Source: a gamma proteobacterium HdN1 (GTDB lineage: Bacteria; Pseudomonadota; Gammaproteobacteria; Pseudomonadales; Ketobacteraceae). Taken from it: DNA of 64,000 nt. The notes under the pieces were generated by a model. That model did no database searches and had not been told where the DNA came from. It was given only the letters and a program-made list of their open reading frames with translations. The stretch spans positions 842,527 to 906,526 of the forward strand of contig FP929140.1 of assembly GCA_000198515.1 (NCBI GenBank), written 5' to 3'. Made by a program: the position numbers and the translations under genes. Below, piece after piece: positions 63,127 through 64,000 of this stretch (positions are counted from its first letter, which is position 1; every line of letters starts with the position of its first letter).

Positions 63127-63229
63127 TGCTGAGTTGTGATCCGCAGCTTTGCTTGACGAGGGATTTTGATTTTTAGCGAGCGCTTCATTCGACGGTTGTG
63201 GCTAGGATGGCCGACCTATTATGCTCGTA

Positions 63230-63259
63230 AGCCCCAGTTTCGGCTGGGGCTATTTTTTT
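63230..63259 (+). terminator. Terminator after the small protein gene
   Basis: Stem AGCCCCAG / CTGGGGCT with a 6-base loop and seven T. Confidence 0.95.
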
Positions 63260-63313
63260 GCGGTCATTTGCGGTTATAGAGGTAGTTTGATGGCAAGAAA
63301 GCCACTTAGGGGC

Positions 63314-63344
63314 TTGTCAATATCGGCACGGATTCTGATATACT
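63314..63344 (+). promoter_or_regulatory. Candidate promoter of tRNA-Gly
   Basis: TTGTCA (63314-63319), 19-base spacer, TATACT (63339-63344) with an extended -10 TGA in front. The leader to the tRNA would be about 130 bases. Confidence 0.5.
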
Positions 63345-63359
63345 GTGCGCCGGTATCTT

Positions 63360-63385
63360 GCTGATACTGCTAGCTGATACTGCTA
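63360..63385. repeat. 13-bp tandem duplication in the tRNA-Gly leader
   Basis: GCTGATACTGCTA occurs twice in a row (63360, 63373). A further pair CCGTTTGACG (63431 and 63446) lies downstream. Nothing else is seen between the terminator and the tRNA. Confidence 0.9.
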
Positions 63386-63479
63386 GAGGTGGCACTCCTT
63401 ACGCTGCCTTTTTCGTCCTTCGATGCCAGCCCGTTTGACGCAGATCCGTTTGACGGAAGTGGGCGGGCACTGTCAATCT

Positions 63480-63553
63480 GCGGGTGTAGTTCAATGGTAG
63501 AACTGCAGCTTCCCAAGCTGCTAGCGTGGGTTCGATTCCCATCACCCGCTCCA
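63480..63553 (+). tRNA. tRNA-Gly (CCC)
   Basis: A 74-base cloverleaf with encoded CCA. The acceptor GCGGGTG pairs with CACCCGC, the anticodon loop TTCCCAA gives CCC, and the T arm is GGGTTCGATTCCC. It stands alone. Confidence 0.97.
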
Positions 63554-63606
63554 CTTCGACTTTCTCGGGAGTTCTACGGAACGGCACGGAACGTCGTATG
63601 TCATTG

Positions 63607-63883
63607 TCATGATTGAGATTTTTGCTCGGCCTCGACCCGCTTACATCCAGTGAGAACCACTGACATTAAGAGAGCCGTAGCCATTTTTAGGATTCCTTTC
63701 TCCCGCTCAATTTTTCGGATTCGTGCACCTAGTTCTTGTATCCGCTGCTGATCGAGCACTAAACGCGCAGTCTCGCGCTTGAATTCAACGGAAAAAACTC
63801 TTTTGTTCTTTGCCATTGAACACCTCAGTAGGAGGCAGTAGTTTACTACCTATAAGAGTGTCCAGAATTATTAGACCACTACA
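63607..63883 (-). pseudogene. Broken IS3-family element (orfA fragment and left end)
   Basis: A 69-residue frame begins like an IS3 OrfA (KNKRVFSVEFKRETARLVLD) and then jumps to the leucine-zipper end (ARIRKIEREKGILKMATALL). The helix-turn-helix middle part is missing, so there is an internal deletion. No orfB follows. A terminal repeat at 63859-63883 matches the end at 34769-34793 (21 of 25). Confidence 0.8.
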
Positions 63884-63884
63884 C

Positions 63885-63971
63885 TCCGAGGTGGACGAAT
63901 GGGTGCGTGCCGGGGGTGCGGATGAAGACAGCAGCGCACCCGCTGAACAGAACAATGAGAACAACGCATGA
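63885..63971 (+). pseudogene. 3' fragment of a gene cut at the IS end
   Basis: Directly after the IS tip an open frame reads SEVDEWVRAGGADEDSSAP and ends in an acidic Asn-rich tail, stopping at 63971. No start codon is present on this side, so its 5' part was probably lost through the IS. The stop overlaps the next ATG by three bases. Confidence 0.55.
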
Positions 63972-64000
63972 ACGTGCAACAACTTGAAAACGAACTGTGG
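63968..64000 (+). CDS. Start of a gene running off the window
   Basis: Only eleven codons (MNVQQLENELW). The ATGA overlap with the fragment before it shows that they were an operon. The sequence is reminiscent of the start of type I restriction methylase subunits (HsdM), but eleven residues cannot prove this. Confidence 0.45.
   Translation, partial: MNVQQLENELW

Overview
The window looks like a chromosome segment of a gammaproteobacterium outside the Enterobacterales, with moderate to high G+C. Several gene orders are typical of that class: mutY-yggX, rhodanese(yibN)-grxC-secB, gpmI-envC-ctpA, glnA beside typA, and a DUF4124 gene beside glnA. I cannot name the genus from sequence alone.

Layout. 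(1) 105-8501, minus strand: an ABC-transporter-dependent surface polysaccharide (O-antigen type) operon, wzm-wzt-glycosyltransferases-wecB, followed upstream by a separate membrane acyltransferase (8906-10096). (2) 10357-15215, plus strand: an iron-uptake operon (P19, OprB-like porin, cupredoxin, membrane Fe-S protein, FTR1 permease) behind a promoter with a good Fur box. (3) 15229-16731: a GDT1-family manganese exporter behind a clear yybP-ykoY manganese riboswitch with its own promoter, then a glutamine-amidotransferase-like gene. (4) 17146-31540: a tightly packed six-gene operon that looks like an anti-phage system. It holds a 1771-aa DEAD/DUF1998 helicase, a SNF2/DrmD-like helicase, an internally deleted AlbA_2/RecG-C-like protein, a 1305-aa Eco57I-like adenine methylase, a Fic AMP-transferase and an HNH nuclease. 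It combines traits of DISARM and Druantia but matches neither standard layout. (5) 31768-34793: a Doc toxin module and an AbiE-type toxin-antitoxin pair, the latter between two remnants of the same IS3-family end. (6) 35034-41642: a 6.6-kb integrative element in the tRNA-Phe gene, with 49-bp att repeats, tyrosine integrase, arm-type repeats, a small HTH protein, a 949-aa primase/helicase-like protein and a 1-kb repeat-rich region that looks like a replication origin.

(7) From the tRNA-Phe onward the backbone returns: yggX, mutY, an orphan hybrid histidine kinase, hisB-H-A-F, ctpA-envC-gpmI, rhodanese-grxC-secB, trmL, an unknown gene, a DUF4124 gene, glnA, tusA, a PP-loop tRNA-thiolation-like gene, typA, a 66-aa peptide with an operator-like promoter, and tRNA-Gly(CCC). 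The right edge holds a broken IS3 element next to the start of another gene.

A recurring oddity is short tandem duplication (about 17-28 bp) lying over or just after stop codons: the first glycosyltransferase, hisH, hisF, secB/trmL and glnA, with weaker cases after hisA and the Fe-S gene.
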